A stretch of 64,000 nucleotides of DNA from Hypomyces perniciosus (Eukaryota; Ascomycota; Sordariomycetes; Hypocreales; Hypocreaceae): the NCBI GenBank assembly GCA_008477525.1, contig SPDT01000006.1, positions 1,825,501 through 1,889,500 on the forward strand, written 5' to 3'. Under the pieces are notes generated by a model, which was not told the origin of the DNA, did not search any database, and saw only the letters and a list, made by a program, of their open reading frames with translations. Below, piece by piece: positions 46,040 through 58,300 of the stretch. The first letter of the stretch is position 1; each line of letters begins with the position of its first letter. The translations under genes and the position numbers were made by a program.

Positions 46040-49000
46040 TTATGAGAGGGTCTCCCCATCAATCTCAACCTTCCCTACACTCCAAATCTCTCGCTCATCC
46101 TCCACTTCGTCATTGGATAACCCCAACCCTCCCTGACCTCCCTCTGCCTCTCTCCTCTCTCTGGCCTGCATCCCTAGCCTCATGGCGACACGTTTAAAGT
46201 AGTCGCTCATGCTCCTTTTGGTGGTGGGCGGTAGATCGCCTCCTGAACCTGCAATATACTTTTCAAATATCCGATTTTCTTCGTCTGCTACGTTGAAGAG
46301 CTCAATAAACGCGGCCTCGGCAGACAGCTTGACGGGGATGACTGGATCCCTAACGCTTGCAAAGATTGGCGGGGCTAGGAGTGGTACGTGTGGCCGTACC
46401 ATATCCATATTTGTCCGGCTCAAGGTTCTGACGATAACCAAAGCTAGCCGTCGAGAGTCTGTTGGGCTTCCTGGCTGGATGATTGTGGCCAACGTATCGA
46501 ACATCCTCTTCACACTGTCAAACGCCTTCGGTGGAGATGAAAGCAAGAGCTTGCCTGTTGCGAGAATAAAATTGTCCGCTATGTATATCTGTGTGGGGAA
46601 AGAAAGTTAGCAGGGAATGTGTGTAAATAGCATGACAAGACTCACATTTTTGTCTGTCATTCCCAGGCACAACAGGCCTGGCAATTCATCCATTACACCG
46701 CTCTGCAATAATGTTTCAGGTGACTCAACCAGCACCGAGTTAAGAGCAAGAACAGATGAATTGCTGAATTGAGACGTGATGACTCTGTTCTTCAGCAAGC
46801 TTGTTGCAGCATCATCGGGAACGTTCTTGATCAGTGCCCCAAGAAGTTTAGCGTTTGTGACTGTCATTGTCTCGTCTCTTTCATCCGTATCCATGTCAAT
46901 CAAGGATAGCACAGCGGACCGTGACGCCTCACCCATGTTTGCGCCAGCCCTGCTAATAACTTCGTACAATGCCTTCAACATAGCTGTCTTCACACCTGGA
47001 TCGGCCGTCTTTGACCCAGTGACTAGTTCAGCAATGAGGGGGTCGATTCGAGGCGTATATTTGATCAAAGTTCCCAAGGCCTTTGCAGCTCTGGTTCTCA
47101 AAACTTCACTGGATGTGTCGGCCAGTGATTTCGCAAATGTACGTTGTAGTTGAGGCAAGAAGGGTTTCAACGCTGTGGGCATCTTCTCCAGTAAGTTGCT
47201 GAGAGTGAGAAGAATGGCAGACTTGACCTCAGTGGCACGCTCAGACACTACACGAATGAGAGGCCCTGTAATTTGGGTGACGAATGGTTTCAAGGATGCC
47301 TCGCTTGTTCTGTCGACAATATCGGATATACCAAGTGCTGCTTGTACTCTTTGCTCGGCAGATCCATTCATAAGACCTTGCAAAAAGATTGGGAGAATTG
47401 CATTGATTCCCTTGGGCAGCTCGAAACCTCGTAGGTTTGCACCTACTACCCCGACGCGCTGGAGAGTTTGTCTTGTTGACACCACGAGGGATTCCATTTC
47501 CTCTTTCCTGAGCTTCTTGGTGAACTCATTAAGCGCGCTCCAAGCTGTCTTCACAACATCCATGTCGCCATCGTCGAGCGAATTGAGCAAGGATCGAATA
47601 ATGTCCTGGTTGTATCGAGAGTAGTCCACTGCCGAAGAAGAGAAAAAGTTGCCCATATGGCGGGCTGTGGTAGCCCTTCGCCGGTGGTCTTCATGTTTAA
47701 GGAGGCCGAGAAGGACATTCATGACAGTATTTAGGCCATCGTACTCGTCAATTGACTGGATGACAGTATCAAATGATGTCGCTAGCTCTTCCCGAAGGTC
47801 GTCCTCCTCGCAGTTGATCTCATTATCCAGTAGTGAGTTGATGATATTTGGTAGACGACGGTTCATGGCGGCTCCGGCAACCTTGGATAAAGATGCCAAA
47901 GCCTTTGCGTCGAACGCTGAGATTGGTGGAGTCGTCAAAGTTGGGATAAGATTGGGCAGGATGATGTTGGACCGCGTGGTTTCGGTCAAGAGTGTCAGAA
48001 GGGCTGACAGGGCATTGTCGGCTTCGTTTTCAGAGCGAAGGAGGTTAAGCAAGAATGGAAGAACTTGATCAACAGCTCGCTTGCCGAAGATCTGTTGAAG
48101 AGAATCGAATGCCTCCGCAGCGGCCTCTCTAACTTCCTCGTCTGAGTCGGTCAGAGCAGTGCGTACAACGGAGATAAGTGTCTTTTCGTGGTCTTCAAGA
48201 GACTCTGGGGAAGCAGAAGAAATGAGTTCGCGGAGGGCGAGGCAAATGCCTTGCTTAGCATCCGTATCTGTCGATGTTTCTAGTCCTTGCTGGAGGGTGG
48301 GCAAGAGACTGGCGAGAACCCCATCCCCAGCCTTCCGTATAAGCTCCCCAAGGGCATTACTAGCAATAACTTTATGCTCCATATTGGAGCTTCCAAGGCG
48401 CCGAATCAGGAGCTGTGTGAGGGTAGGGACCAGCTCCTTGAGAGTTCTAGGACTGTGAACCAAGACTTTCCACACAGAAATAGCAGCCGAGCGTACAGCT
48501 CCAGCCGTATCGCACCGACAAACATAAAGCGCTGACAAGATCTTGTTTCTCTTCTCTTCACCAAGGACTTCTTTCAAAGATGCCCCAGCCTCTTTAGCAG
48601 CTTCGTCATCCTCATCTCCTGGTTCGGCATTTGCTTTCACTCCCGTAAGATTGAAGAGGAGATCACCAACAAGTTCGACAGAGCTGAGACGGATTCTATA
48701 GCTATCATCCGCTAGTCCGCGCTCTAATTCTGGTAAGAGGAGGTCAACAGCGCGAATTGCAAAGTTTTTAACAAGGAGTCGCCCAGCACGAAGAGCCGTC
48801 TCGCGAATAGATTCTACATCGTCAGCCAATCCAGCGAGAATAGGCGGGACGATACGACCCAGATAGCCGGAGAAGCTGTTGCCAAAGCACACCGGAAGGA
48901 AAATGAAAAGGGACATGAAACCTTCTCGGACCGCAGATTTAGAAGATTCGACATTTTGAAGAATTGTTGGCAATGTCTCCTCAAGCCTTGTTGTACCCAG

Positions 49001-52000
49001 CCCAGCTAAGACCTCACTAAGAGCTTGGGCAGAACCAAGGCGGTCTCCGGCACCGGTATCAGATTTCAGGGTCTGCATCAGCCCGGGTATGAGATCAGGC
49101 AAAGCATCTTCGCCTAGCTTTTCAACTAACGAGCCAAGTGCCCTTGATGCTGTTGCGCGGGTCGTTGGTACGGGATCGACGGCGGCAATCTTGAGTCCAG
49201 CAACAAGGATGGGTAGATGAGCAATTATGTCTTTCTTCTCTGTTAAGTGAGCCAGGCTGCCAATAACCTGAGCCGCTTTGCGTTTGGTGTTAGAGCGGTC
49301 GCCGAGGCCACGTTGCAAGATGCGAGTGACCAAGGCCAGAGAAGGAGCATCAAGGTAGTGAACAAACTGCACCTTGATCAAGGAGTCCAAGGCTTCATCT
49401 GTGTATTTAGTGGGGTCACTGAGAGCCTTGAGGAGGATGTCAACCAAGCTCTTGATTTCGGGGTTGTTGATGACGTCGCCGAACCGTTTCAGACTTCTGT
49501 TGGCAGCAGCTCTTACTTCTTTATGGCTGTCATTCAACACACCAGTCAAGGGAGGAATGATATCCGGTAAGCTAGTTGCAAGCTGATTTGGGTCAAGATA
49601 TGCCATGGCTCCGAGGAGGTCGCAAGCACCCCTCTTGCTGCGCCACTGCTGATCATCAAGCCCGTCCAGAAGAGTCGGCATAATTTTCTTGACACCATAC
49701 GAGCTCAATTTTCCAAAACAGGCCTTTGCGGTCGCAAGACACGCATCCCGAACATCGGCATTCGCATCACCGAAGCCGCTCAACAGCTGCGGTACGATTT
49801 GGATGACATATGGCTCAAATAGTCGACCTAGTATTGTCGATAAGAGCTCGAAGGCTAATAATGCAGCTTCTCTTTGGTGTGCATCCTTCTTATTCTCCAT
49901 GGCCCCCTTAAGGTTGGGCATGATTCGGAATTCACGGAGTGCAGATACGCCTCTTCCCAAAACTAAACCAGATAACCCATAAGCGGCGCCCCGTTGTGTA
50001 GCGTATTTCTTCGAGTTCATCAGCTCGTCCATAAGTCGCTCAAAATATTCGGACGCTTTTTGCGAACAGGCCCTGATAAGCGGAGGAAGGCATTCAGCAA
50101 TGGCGTATTGCACCATCTCCGATGGTGTACTCAAAGTTCCCAAGAGGCGTTCAATCACGACGGGTATCTTTTCATCTCCTGAGTCCAGATGGCGAGCCAA
50201 AGCACCGTACATAATGACCACGGCTTCGTTGACGCTATCAGCTGCATCACTGTTCTTATCAGGTTGCTCCAAAGTCCGCTCGAACTTTTTCATCAATTCA
50301 TCAACCATGTCCTTTCCCTGAAACTCGATAGCCCGAATAGCCGCGTCCAGCATTTCGGCTCGAACAGCACCATTTTTGTCTCCGAGGGGCCCAGACTCGA
50401 TCAAGAAATCAAATAGGGAGTTGACTCGTTCCGGTTGTATGGCTCTACCAAGTTCTTTAAACGCCGTGGCAATGCCATGTCTGGCCTCCCAGGGATCGGA
50501 CAGATCCATCTTCTTGGGCATTCCAAACTCGTCGAGCAACTGAACCCTAGGCTTTGCCATTTCCAGATAGATCGACCTCAGTTGAGGCATGACCGTATCC
50601 AGGGTTTCCTCGTGCACACATGCAGCTTCCGAAAGGGAACGTGCCGCTGCCCTGCGAAGTTGAGCGTCCTTTCTCTGAAGATATGGTATCATTCGTACAG
50701 GGACCTCAGCATTAAGCTCAAAGCCACTTTCTTCCCAAATTTCCTTGCCAAGTTCTCGGTTTTCCTCCTCATCGTCGTGGCAAGCGAGCCATATCTCATC
50801 AGAATAGCTGAGTTCACTCATATCAACCTCTGCGCTGATCGACTGCAAAACCGTGGTTCTGACGCTAGCGTGTGATACAGTCGCTCCCTTTGCCAAAACC
50901 AAGACCTCCTGGTCGTTGATATTGGGTGCGACGCATCGACAAACATCGGAGAAGCAGTCTTTGACAAGCTTGTAGTGCTGAGTGTAACTTGACATTGAAT
51001 GAATGAGGACGGATAAAAGCTCTGCTCGTGGTACTGACTCATCCGTACAGACATCAGTATGAAAAGAGATGAACTCTACCGCGAGCACAATTTGAGCATC
51101 TCGGTCGTCCGAAACAGCCCCGAATCCGCCATTCCGGAGGATATCAAATATGAGTGGGAATGTATATATTAGGGACGCTGCATCGAATGGTCGCTGCTCA
51201 CCGGCAAAACGAAGGCGGTATAGCACCCTTGTGGCAAGATCCTCAAGCCGTTCCTCACCGTATGGGGCTGACAAGGATACATCTCGAAGCCGTAACGTTG
51301 CTGCTCCAATGAAAGGTCGAATGGAGCCCAATCTGGACGCCACTTTCTCAGCGCAGATAATATAGGCCATGGACGCAAGGTCGCCTATGATCAGGCTAGC
51401 ACCTGCTTCAATGACATTGAGAAGCGAAGTGATAGCAGATCCAAGCCAGAGTGTAGCATCGGTCGGTGGGCCTGTCGCGAGGGACTTGATAATACCAATG
51501 CCACGCAGCAGCTTGGCTTCAACCTCTTTGATCGATTCCCTTATTTTTGCCTCCTTCTTTAGTTGGGCATTAACTTTAGACGTCTCCTCGGCGGTGAGCT
51601 TCCTCTGTTGACCTTTCTTTTTCTCAAGTTGGTTTCTCAACTCCTCTTCCCATTTTAGGATGTCGTAATCCTTGGTGTTCTTATTCGGAACGCTCTCTTG
51701 ACCCTTCTTGCCGAGGACATCAACGAAACAGGTTCCTTCCGGTGTCCTAAAAATGGCCGTTTCCATCGGTCCGATTCCGGTGAGGTGTAGAGGGTCCAAG
51801 TCACTGCTGATGAGTTCCAATAACCGGGGGGTAATAGCGTCAGGAGCAACAAAGACCAGTTCTGCTGCGGCATTGTAGGCTGCTGCTTTGATGGCAGTAG
51901 ACTATATTTACCATATTAGCAACTCAAAGGTCCCCAGAGAATATGTTCAATCATAATGACCTACCTTCTGGTCTCGAGATGTGCGTTGGCTAATCTCCTT

Positions 52001-54230
52001 GAGCAGATCATCGACATGCTCCCTAGCAATGCCGCCAGGGTCAATCCCCATTCGAAGACACAGTTCAATCCAGTTCGCTCGGGGAATGAGTTCCAAACGA
52101 GAAAGCACCAGCATGGCACAAGCTTGCTTTTCCAATGTCTCCCTGGAAACACTACCCCCGGTTGCCTCCAGCTCCTTTGGTTCGAGGCATATTGACCTCA
52201 GTACTCGTATCGAATTTTGAGCTTCCATCTTGGAATCCTTCTCTTTAGCCTCGATCTGGGCAAGTTGAGCCCAGAGACCATGGATCATGATATCAGCCAT
52301 CAAGCTTGGATTCCAAGCGTACAAATTAGACAAAGATTTCACCATTTCCTGCTGCACTTTCGGGGGTACATTGGAAGCCGTAATCAAATAGATCACAGCT
52401 TCAGACCAAGAAAGAATAACGTCTCTGTCAGTCTTGGCGTCCAACTCCCGTGCAATAGAGGAGAGTGCCAGGTAAAACCATCGCAAGTCCTCTTCCGCGA
52501 CGACCTTGCTGTAGACCTTGTAACTTAATAGAAAAGAACGTGATGTAGCCAAGGCCTGACTCGGAATGGAAGCTTTAATCAAAGATGCGTTGACGACTGA
52601 TCTAGCAAATTGCCGCTGCATGATCGGAGCAAGGGCTGTAAGGATGTATGCCCCAACAATAAGGCCCGTCTGGGCGGCTGATGCTGGGTTAACAACAACT
52701 TCGTTGAAGTTAGTGATGAGTTTTGAGATAATTGCTTCAGCGCACGAAGTCAGTCGAGGAGTTGGATCTACCCCTTCTATGTTATGTAAGACGCTTCCTA
52801 CACGGACAAGCCAGACTTTACGGACCGCCGGTTTTTTGTCCGCCAGTCCCTTTAGTATGATATCTAGCACAGGTTGTGAGACCTCAGCGCTGTTTTTGAT
52901 CATCACGGCGACAGCCCCAGCCAAAGTAGATGTCTCAGCTGCTAGAGCTGCTTCATTGCCCTCCTTTGCGGCAACAGTAGCGAGAACGACTGCAACCTTC
53001 TCGGCACTTTCGCCAGACAATGGAATTACCTCCAACATTTCTGCGTGGAGAGTTCGGTGATCAGCAGAAGCAAGCTTGCCAAATTTCAGGGGGCTCAAGA
53101 TCTCGTCAATGACATGCTCTATAGCCTTGAGATCATGACACTTAGAAATAATGGCACGGAAGGCAATAAGCGCCCCGCCGCGGATGGTAGCGTTACTCGA
53201 CTTGATGTTTGAGAGAATCGGCTTGAGGAGCCTACCATCAAGTACTCTTGAGATGTCAAGGTTATCGGACAGCGACTCAACCAAACACTGGAGAACACCG
53301 TCCAGAACGACTTCGGGAGCACGAAGCAGGGCTTTCTCCAGGGCTGGTACCAGCTCATTCTCAACTTCTTCGAGGGCCGTATAGCCAGAGAAGAAATCGC
53401 GCAGCCCAGAAGCGACATGTCTAGGCACTGGAGTACGAGATCCGACAATTTCTCGTGTGTAGAATTCGTAATATCTGGGCTTAAGAGCCTCCAAAACCGG
53501 CTTAAGACTCGCTTGACGAATAGAAACGCCAGCAATGACTCCAAGAACAATAGAATTCTTTGCCATTGGCTGGCTACTCTTGGCAGCAAGGGCTGTCACG
53601 GCGTCAGACAAGCTCTTTTCGCGGGACGTGGGAGGCGCGAAGAGTTTCCGAAATCCTCTTCTAGTGACAATGATAGCAGAGCGAGTCACAGTATTTCTCG
53701 CAGACGGTTGCAAACATTTTTCCAATACGTCCGCGTCAGCCAACAGAATCTCGGTCCCAAACTCTTCCCACAGAGAAGATCCAGCTAGATGCTGCATAAG
53801 CATGCTGCACCATTCCACCAAGACAAAGGCACTGGAGGTGGCAATGCCAGGTTTCCGAGACTCTTGACGCAGGGCCCTGACGAACGGCCCCAATGTTTCC
53901 GAGTCGATGCGTCGTGCAATAATTGTCGCCAAACATTTTTGGGCGGCCAACCTAGACTCTCGATCTTGGTAGAGTGCATGGGTACCAAAGAGCATCTGAA
54001 GGAGGTCGGAAAGGAGGCGCTGTTCAAGGGCTGTCACCGTGATGTCAGCAACATCTTGGATTTCGGAACGGAGCAGGTGAGGAGCGAGTACATTTTTGGG
54101 CTATTGATTCGTTGATCAATTGCAATTTAGCGATGCGCACAAGAGGAGAAGAAGATGCCAGGGCGTGTGCTGCGGCAACCAAATCTAGGCCGCCAGAGGC
54201 GCCCCCGCCATTGACGGCAGGTTCAGACAT
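46040..54230 (-). CDS. GCN1: GCN1, eIF2-kinase activator of the general amino acid control pathway
   Basis: Four exons (54092-54230, 51965-54030, 46646-51901, 46040-46588) give 2669 aa, matching the usual GCN1 size. The protein is almost entirely HEAT repeats. The middle shows the eEF3-like block (KYATQRGAAYGLSGLVLGRG, DANADVRDACLATAKACFGK, QQWRSKRGACDLLGAMAYLD) and the region that binds the RWD domain of Gcn2 follows near GSSNMEHKVIASNALGELI. Gcn1 rides on stalled or collided ribosomes and passes the uncharged-tRNA signal to Gcn2, which phosphorylates eIF2alpha. A 61-nt intron after residue 46 joins NESIAQK to SLEQRLLSDLL. Reading through it produces a false early stop. All exon phases agree, with no frame break over 8 kb. 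Confidence 0.96.
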
Positions 54231-55334
54231 GTCAATGGGTGAATTCAGAATACAATAGTAATGAAACCATCGGGGGCTACCAGAGTCCACAAGCACTGTA
54301 CTGCGGCGGCGAGATCGTGCGGACCACGACAGTTGTCAAGAGCCGAAGTTGATAGACGAGTGTGTTTGCTGGACAGCAGAGAGCTGGAGACGATTTCACC
54401 CCACCATGTAATGCTCAAATCTCCTCCACACAAATAATCATGTTCACCGCCCGCCGCCTAAGGTACATGTGCTAGCAGTATGTACTTACTAACTTTGTAC
54501 TACGAAGTACGGAGTATACACCAACACATATGCGCCTGAAGAACAAAACTCCACAAGTCGATCTCAATAATCACCTGGCTGTGAGGTTTCGAAAGTACCT
54601 AGTAGCCATGATTAGCATGAGCTCTGCCATCACGTAGCTTAGGAGATAAGGTATCTTGCCAATGAAACACATCATGTACTACTACAACCAGTACTTCTAC
54701 ATACTACCTATAGTACCCGAATTCACTGCCTCTTTTAGGTACTACTACTTTGTGGAGGTTATTACTCAGGTACTATTAGTGATTTGATACCACAGTCTCG
54801 GTCTGACTCTAAGGATGACTCAAGCGGAATCTCGGGTTGGAAAGGCGATGTCCATACCTACCTAGGCTGAGGTACTTTTAACGCGCGTCAAGACCTGCTG
54901 GAATACAGTAGATAACTGGCTTCAATGGTCGCCTGGGCTGCTGGGTAAATTTATTAGGTAAGGCACTACTAAGGCATACGGATAGCAGGTACGAAGGTAG
55001 CAGCAGTACAGATAAATAGGCATTGTCTTTGACGTGGTTGGAGGGCAAAACAAAGGAACTGACATAGCACTACTGAGAATATACCCTGTTCTCGGTCACT
55101 GTCGACAGTCGCCTACTCTTAATTAATATACAAAGTACATAACTACCTAGGTAGGTAGTAATATTAGTAGCCAGGTACGAAGTATTAGGCTCTATGTTCC
55201 TAAGAACGAAGGTTGGCTAATTGCCATCTACGTCAGTGGATCCAACTGATCAGCATTAGCATTTCTCAACCTCCAACCCTTGCACATCCAAACACCTAAC
55301 CCACCAACTCCAAACCGGCCCTCCATCACCACTC
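54231..55334. promoter_or_regulatory. Divergent intergenic region, GCN1 / DExH helicase
   Basis: About 1.1 kb between divergent start codons of two translation genes. It holds a perfect TACGAAGTACGGAGTA at 54501-54516, TACGAAGTA at 55176-55184, and many CTACCTAGGTA and TACTACTA steps (54670-54780, 55140-55160). No gene was recognised. Confidence 0.45.
54501..54516 (+). repeat. Dispersed motif TACGAAGTACGGAGTA, copy 3
   Basis: Perfect copy in the GCN1/helicase divergent region, preceded by TTTGTAC. Confidence 0.75.
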
Positions 55335-58300
55335 ATGGCTGGCACGAAGAAAAAGAAGAAGCCTGCGGCAAATCCAGCACGAGGCTTTGCCACGACTTCA
55401 ATTGCCTCTAAACCTCGGCCAGAGACCAACGATGTTACAGAATCAAAGCCCTCGCCAAATTCCAAAAAACCCAGCAATGGCCTTCCATCCGGCAGCCAAA
55501 GTGCCCCGCCATCATCCGAGTTACCAGGGCACAGCCATCAGCGTACAACAACTAACGAAACGCCGCTGAGCCCCGAAGAGTTCGAAAGGCAGCTGGAAGA
55601 ATCTGAGTTGCAGCTTTTCGTGGAGAAGCATTCTCAAAAGATCAAGCGAGATGCCCAACGGCAGAGCTCTCGCCTCGAAACGGACCGTCGCCTGCTCCGG
55701 AGCCAGGCAGAGTCTCTCGGCAGCCATAAGTGGCTACCCCAAGAATTTATGGACCATATCCTTGATCTTATCAAAGCTGAGAGCCGTTTTTCTGCTTCGA
55801 GTTTGTCGTCGGAGAACACTGGACCTGGGAAGATGCCTCCCGAAGAGGACATAGTAGCGCGCCTGTGGACACTGCAGCAAGTGCTTGCCACTGCCTCATT
55901 TCCCGAGACTCGCGTCCAGGGAGTGATGCAGCATATCGTGGATATCACACCAAGCATATCACCAGCGCCGAGGGATTTTATTTGGGGTTTGGAGGAAGCT
56001 CTAGAATGGCTTGCTCGTGAATGCTCTCTCGAAGAACTCCCTTCTTATACAAATAGAGCCAAGGTCATCTCCAAAGGTATGCCTTGTCAGGCTCCAATTC
56101 AACCAGATGCCATTTCTTTTCATATTTCATTCTGATCGACGTTCTAGATACACCAAATGACACCCCGATTCCTTCCCGGTCCAATACTCCTAAGCCAGGA
56201 GACCTCCAGAACAGTCGCAAAGGGAAGGGTGAAATTGCGAGCCAGCGGCCCAGCAAGACTCAATCGTCTTCCAAGAAGCCACTTGTAACGTATGATAGTG
56301 ACATCGAGCCCGAAGCATTAATACCTGAATATGTTGCTGCAAAGGCGAAATTATTGGAGTTGGGTCGAGATCAGCCTGCAAAAACCAACGTTGGCGGGCA
56401 ACAACCCGAGGAAGCCAATGATGAATTGGTGATAGCAAAGCTCGAGGCAAAGCTCAGGAGGATAGAGTCTGACGTCCTTTTTGACAAGTTTACCGCCGAT
56501 CAGCAATGGAAAAAGGAGCGGGTTGTTGTCGAAAAACAAATAGCAGTCGCCAGGAAGGATGCAAAAGTCCACTCGGAAACCCCACAACCAGATGAAACTG
56601 TACCAGACAGCAAAAGCGGCTGCATTAACGCCGAGGCAGAGCGAATAGCTGCAGAGATCTTGGCTGAAAACGATGATTATGATGACGAGGATGGCATCAC
56701 AGGTCTGTTCGATTCTTTGCCGCAGAACGAGGTGGACCCAGCCACTGGGAAATCGCAAACGGTCATAAATTCCTCAGATGGTGTCAAACTTGTGATTCGA
56801 GATTTTGGCAAATGGACAGGCATCAGCCCAAGGCGAGTCCTGGAGGAAGCCTGTCGCTCAAGGCAAGTTGAATTATCAACGCTTCCCCCCACCAACTAAG
56901 TTACTTCAAAGCTAATGGTCCAAGGGACCCTTCTGTTAAGATCAATTACACTGTTGTGTCCGAGGCTACATTCGCAAATCGCCATTCCGTGGATATCTGG
57001 TGGACAAAACCACAAGATCTTCCCCAAGCTGCCACGACGTCTGAAGTTGAAGTTATCGCCGATCCAACACACTTTAGATTCACTATGTATAGCCTTGCCG
57101 CACCAGACCTAAAGCAGTCGGAAGCATATGCAGCTACAATTGCTCTCTTCTTCGTTTTCAGCAGTAATCCACGAGAAGAAAAGGTCAGTCTCAGACTTCC
57201 ACCTGTATGGCGGGATGTTTGGTCTGAGATGGCGGATGCAAAGAAAAGCCATTTTGATGCGAAAGATCGCACCGTTGTGAAGCATCTCAAATCTCTCGTG
57301 CGCCAGAGACAAGATCAAGAGCTTGAGGATGGTGTCATCCTTCAGGGGGCGTTCAGGGGTCGCGGGGGACCCAAACAGTCATCAGACTTGGCCGAAGCCG
57401 GGTCTAACGATCGATTAAGGCAAATCATGGGCAATGGAGATGCTTTAAAACAGATATGGGCAGATAAATCTGGGTCTGCGAAGTACCAATCGATGCTAGT
57501 AGGTCCTGAGGCTATTGTCCAGTCAAGGCAGATCTAACATGGTACCCCAGCAATATCGCATGCAGCTTCCGATGTGGAACTTTAAGTCAGAAGTTCTAGA
57601 CACCGTGGATAAAAATCAGGTGGTCATTGTTTGTGGTGAAACTGGTTGGTATGTTGGGCTATGAACCACAGTGGTGATGAGTCTAGCTGACAATGATACA
57701 GTGGAAAGAGCACACAAGTTCCAGCATTTTTGTTGGAACACGAACTCGCACAAGGGAAACCCTGCAAAATATACTGTACAGAACCTCGTCGGATCTCTGC
57801 TATCTCCCTTGCCCGACGCGTAAGTGAAGAGTTAGGAGAGAATAAGGGAGATTTGGGTACCCCCAGGTCTCTCGTTGGTTACTCGATTCGTCTAGAGGCA
57901 AACACGTCCAAGGAGACAAAGCTTGTGTATGCGACGACTGGAATTGTCATGCGAATGCTTGAAGGCTCCAATGACCTCCATGAAGTGACTCATTTAGTCC
58001 TGGATGAAGTGCATGAGCGCTCAATTGACAGCGACTTCCTTCTCATTGTTCTCAAGCGTCTCCTGAAACGGCGGATAGACTTGAAGGTTGTTCTCATGTC
58101 TGCCACTGTCGATGCTGAGCGCTTCTCAGCATACTTAGGCGGCGCCCCGATTCTCAATGTTCCAGGGCGTACATTCCCCGTGGAAGTTCGCTACCTCGAA
58201 GACGCCATCGAGCTTACTGGGTATGTCCCAGGTAGCTCCCAGGCAGACAGGTTGGTAGATCTGGATGATGATCCGATTGAGGACGAGGGCTATGGTACCA

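Noticed and set aside
54031..54091. Apparent frameshift near the GCN1 N-terminus
   Set aside because: Explained by a GTACTC...GACAG intron that joins NESIAQK to SLEQRLL in phase.
57499..57550. Premature TAA in the helicase gene
   Set aside because: Lies in a 52-nt intron with a TCTAACAT branch site. Splicing restores KYQSMLQYRMQLPMW.
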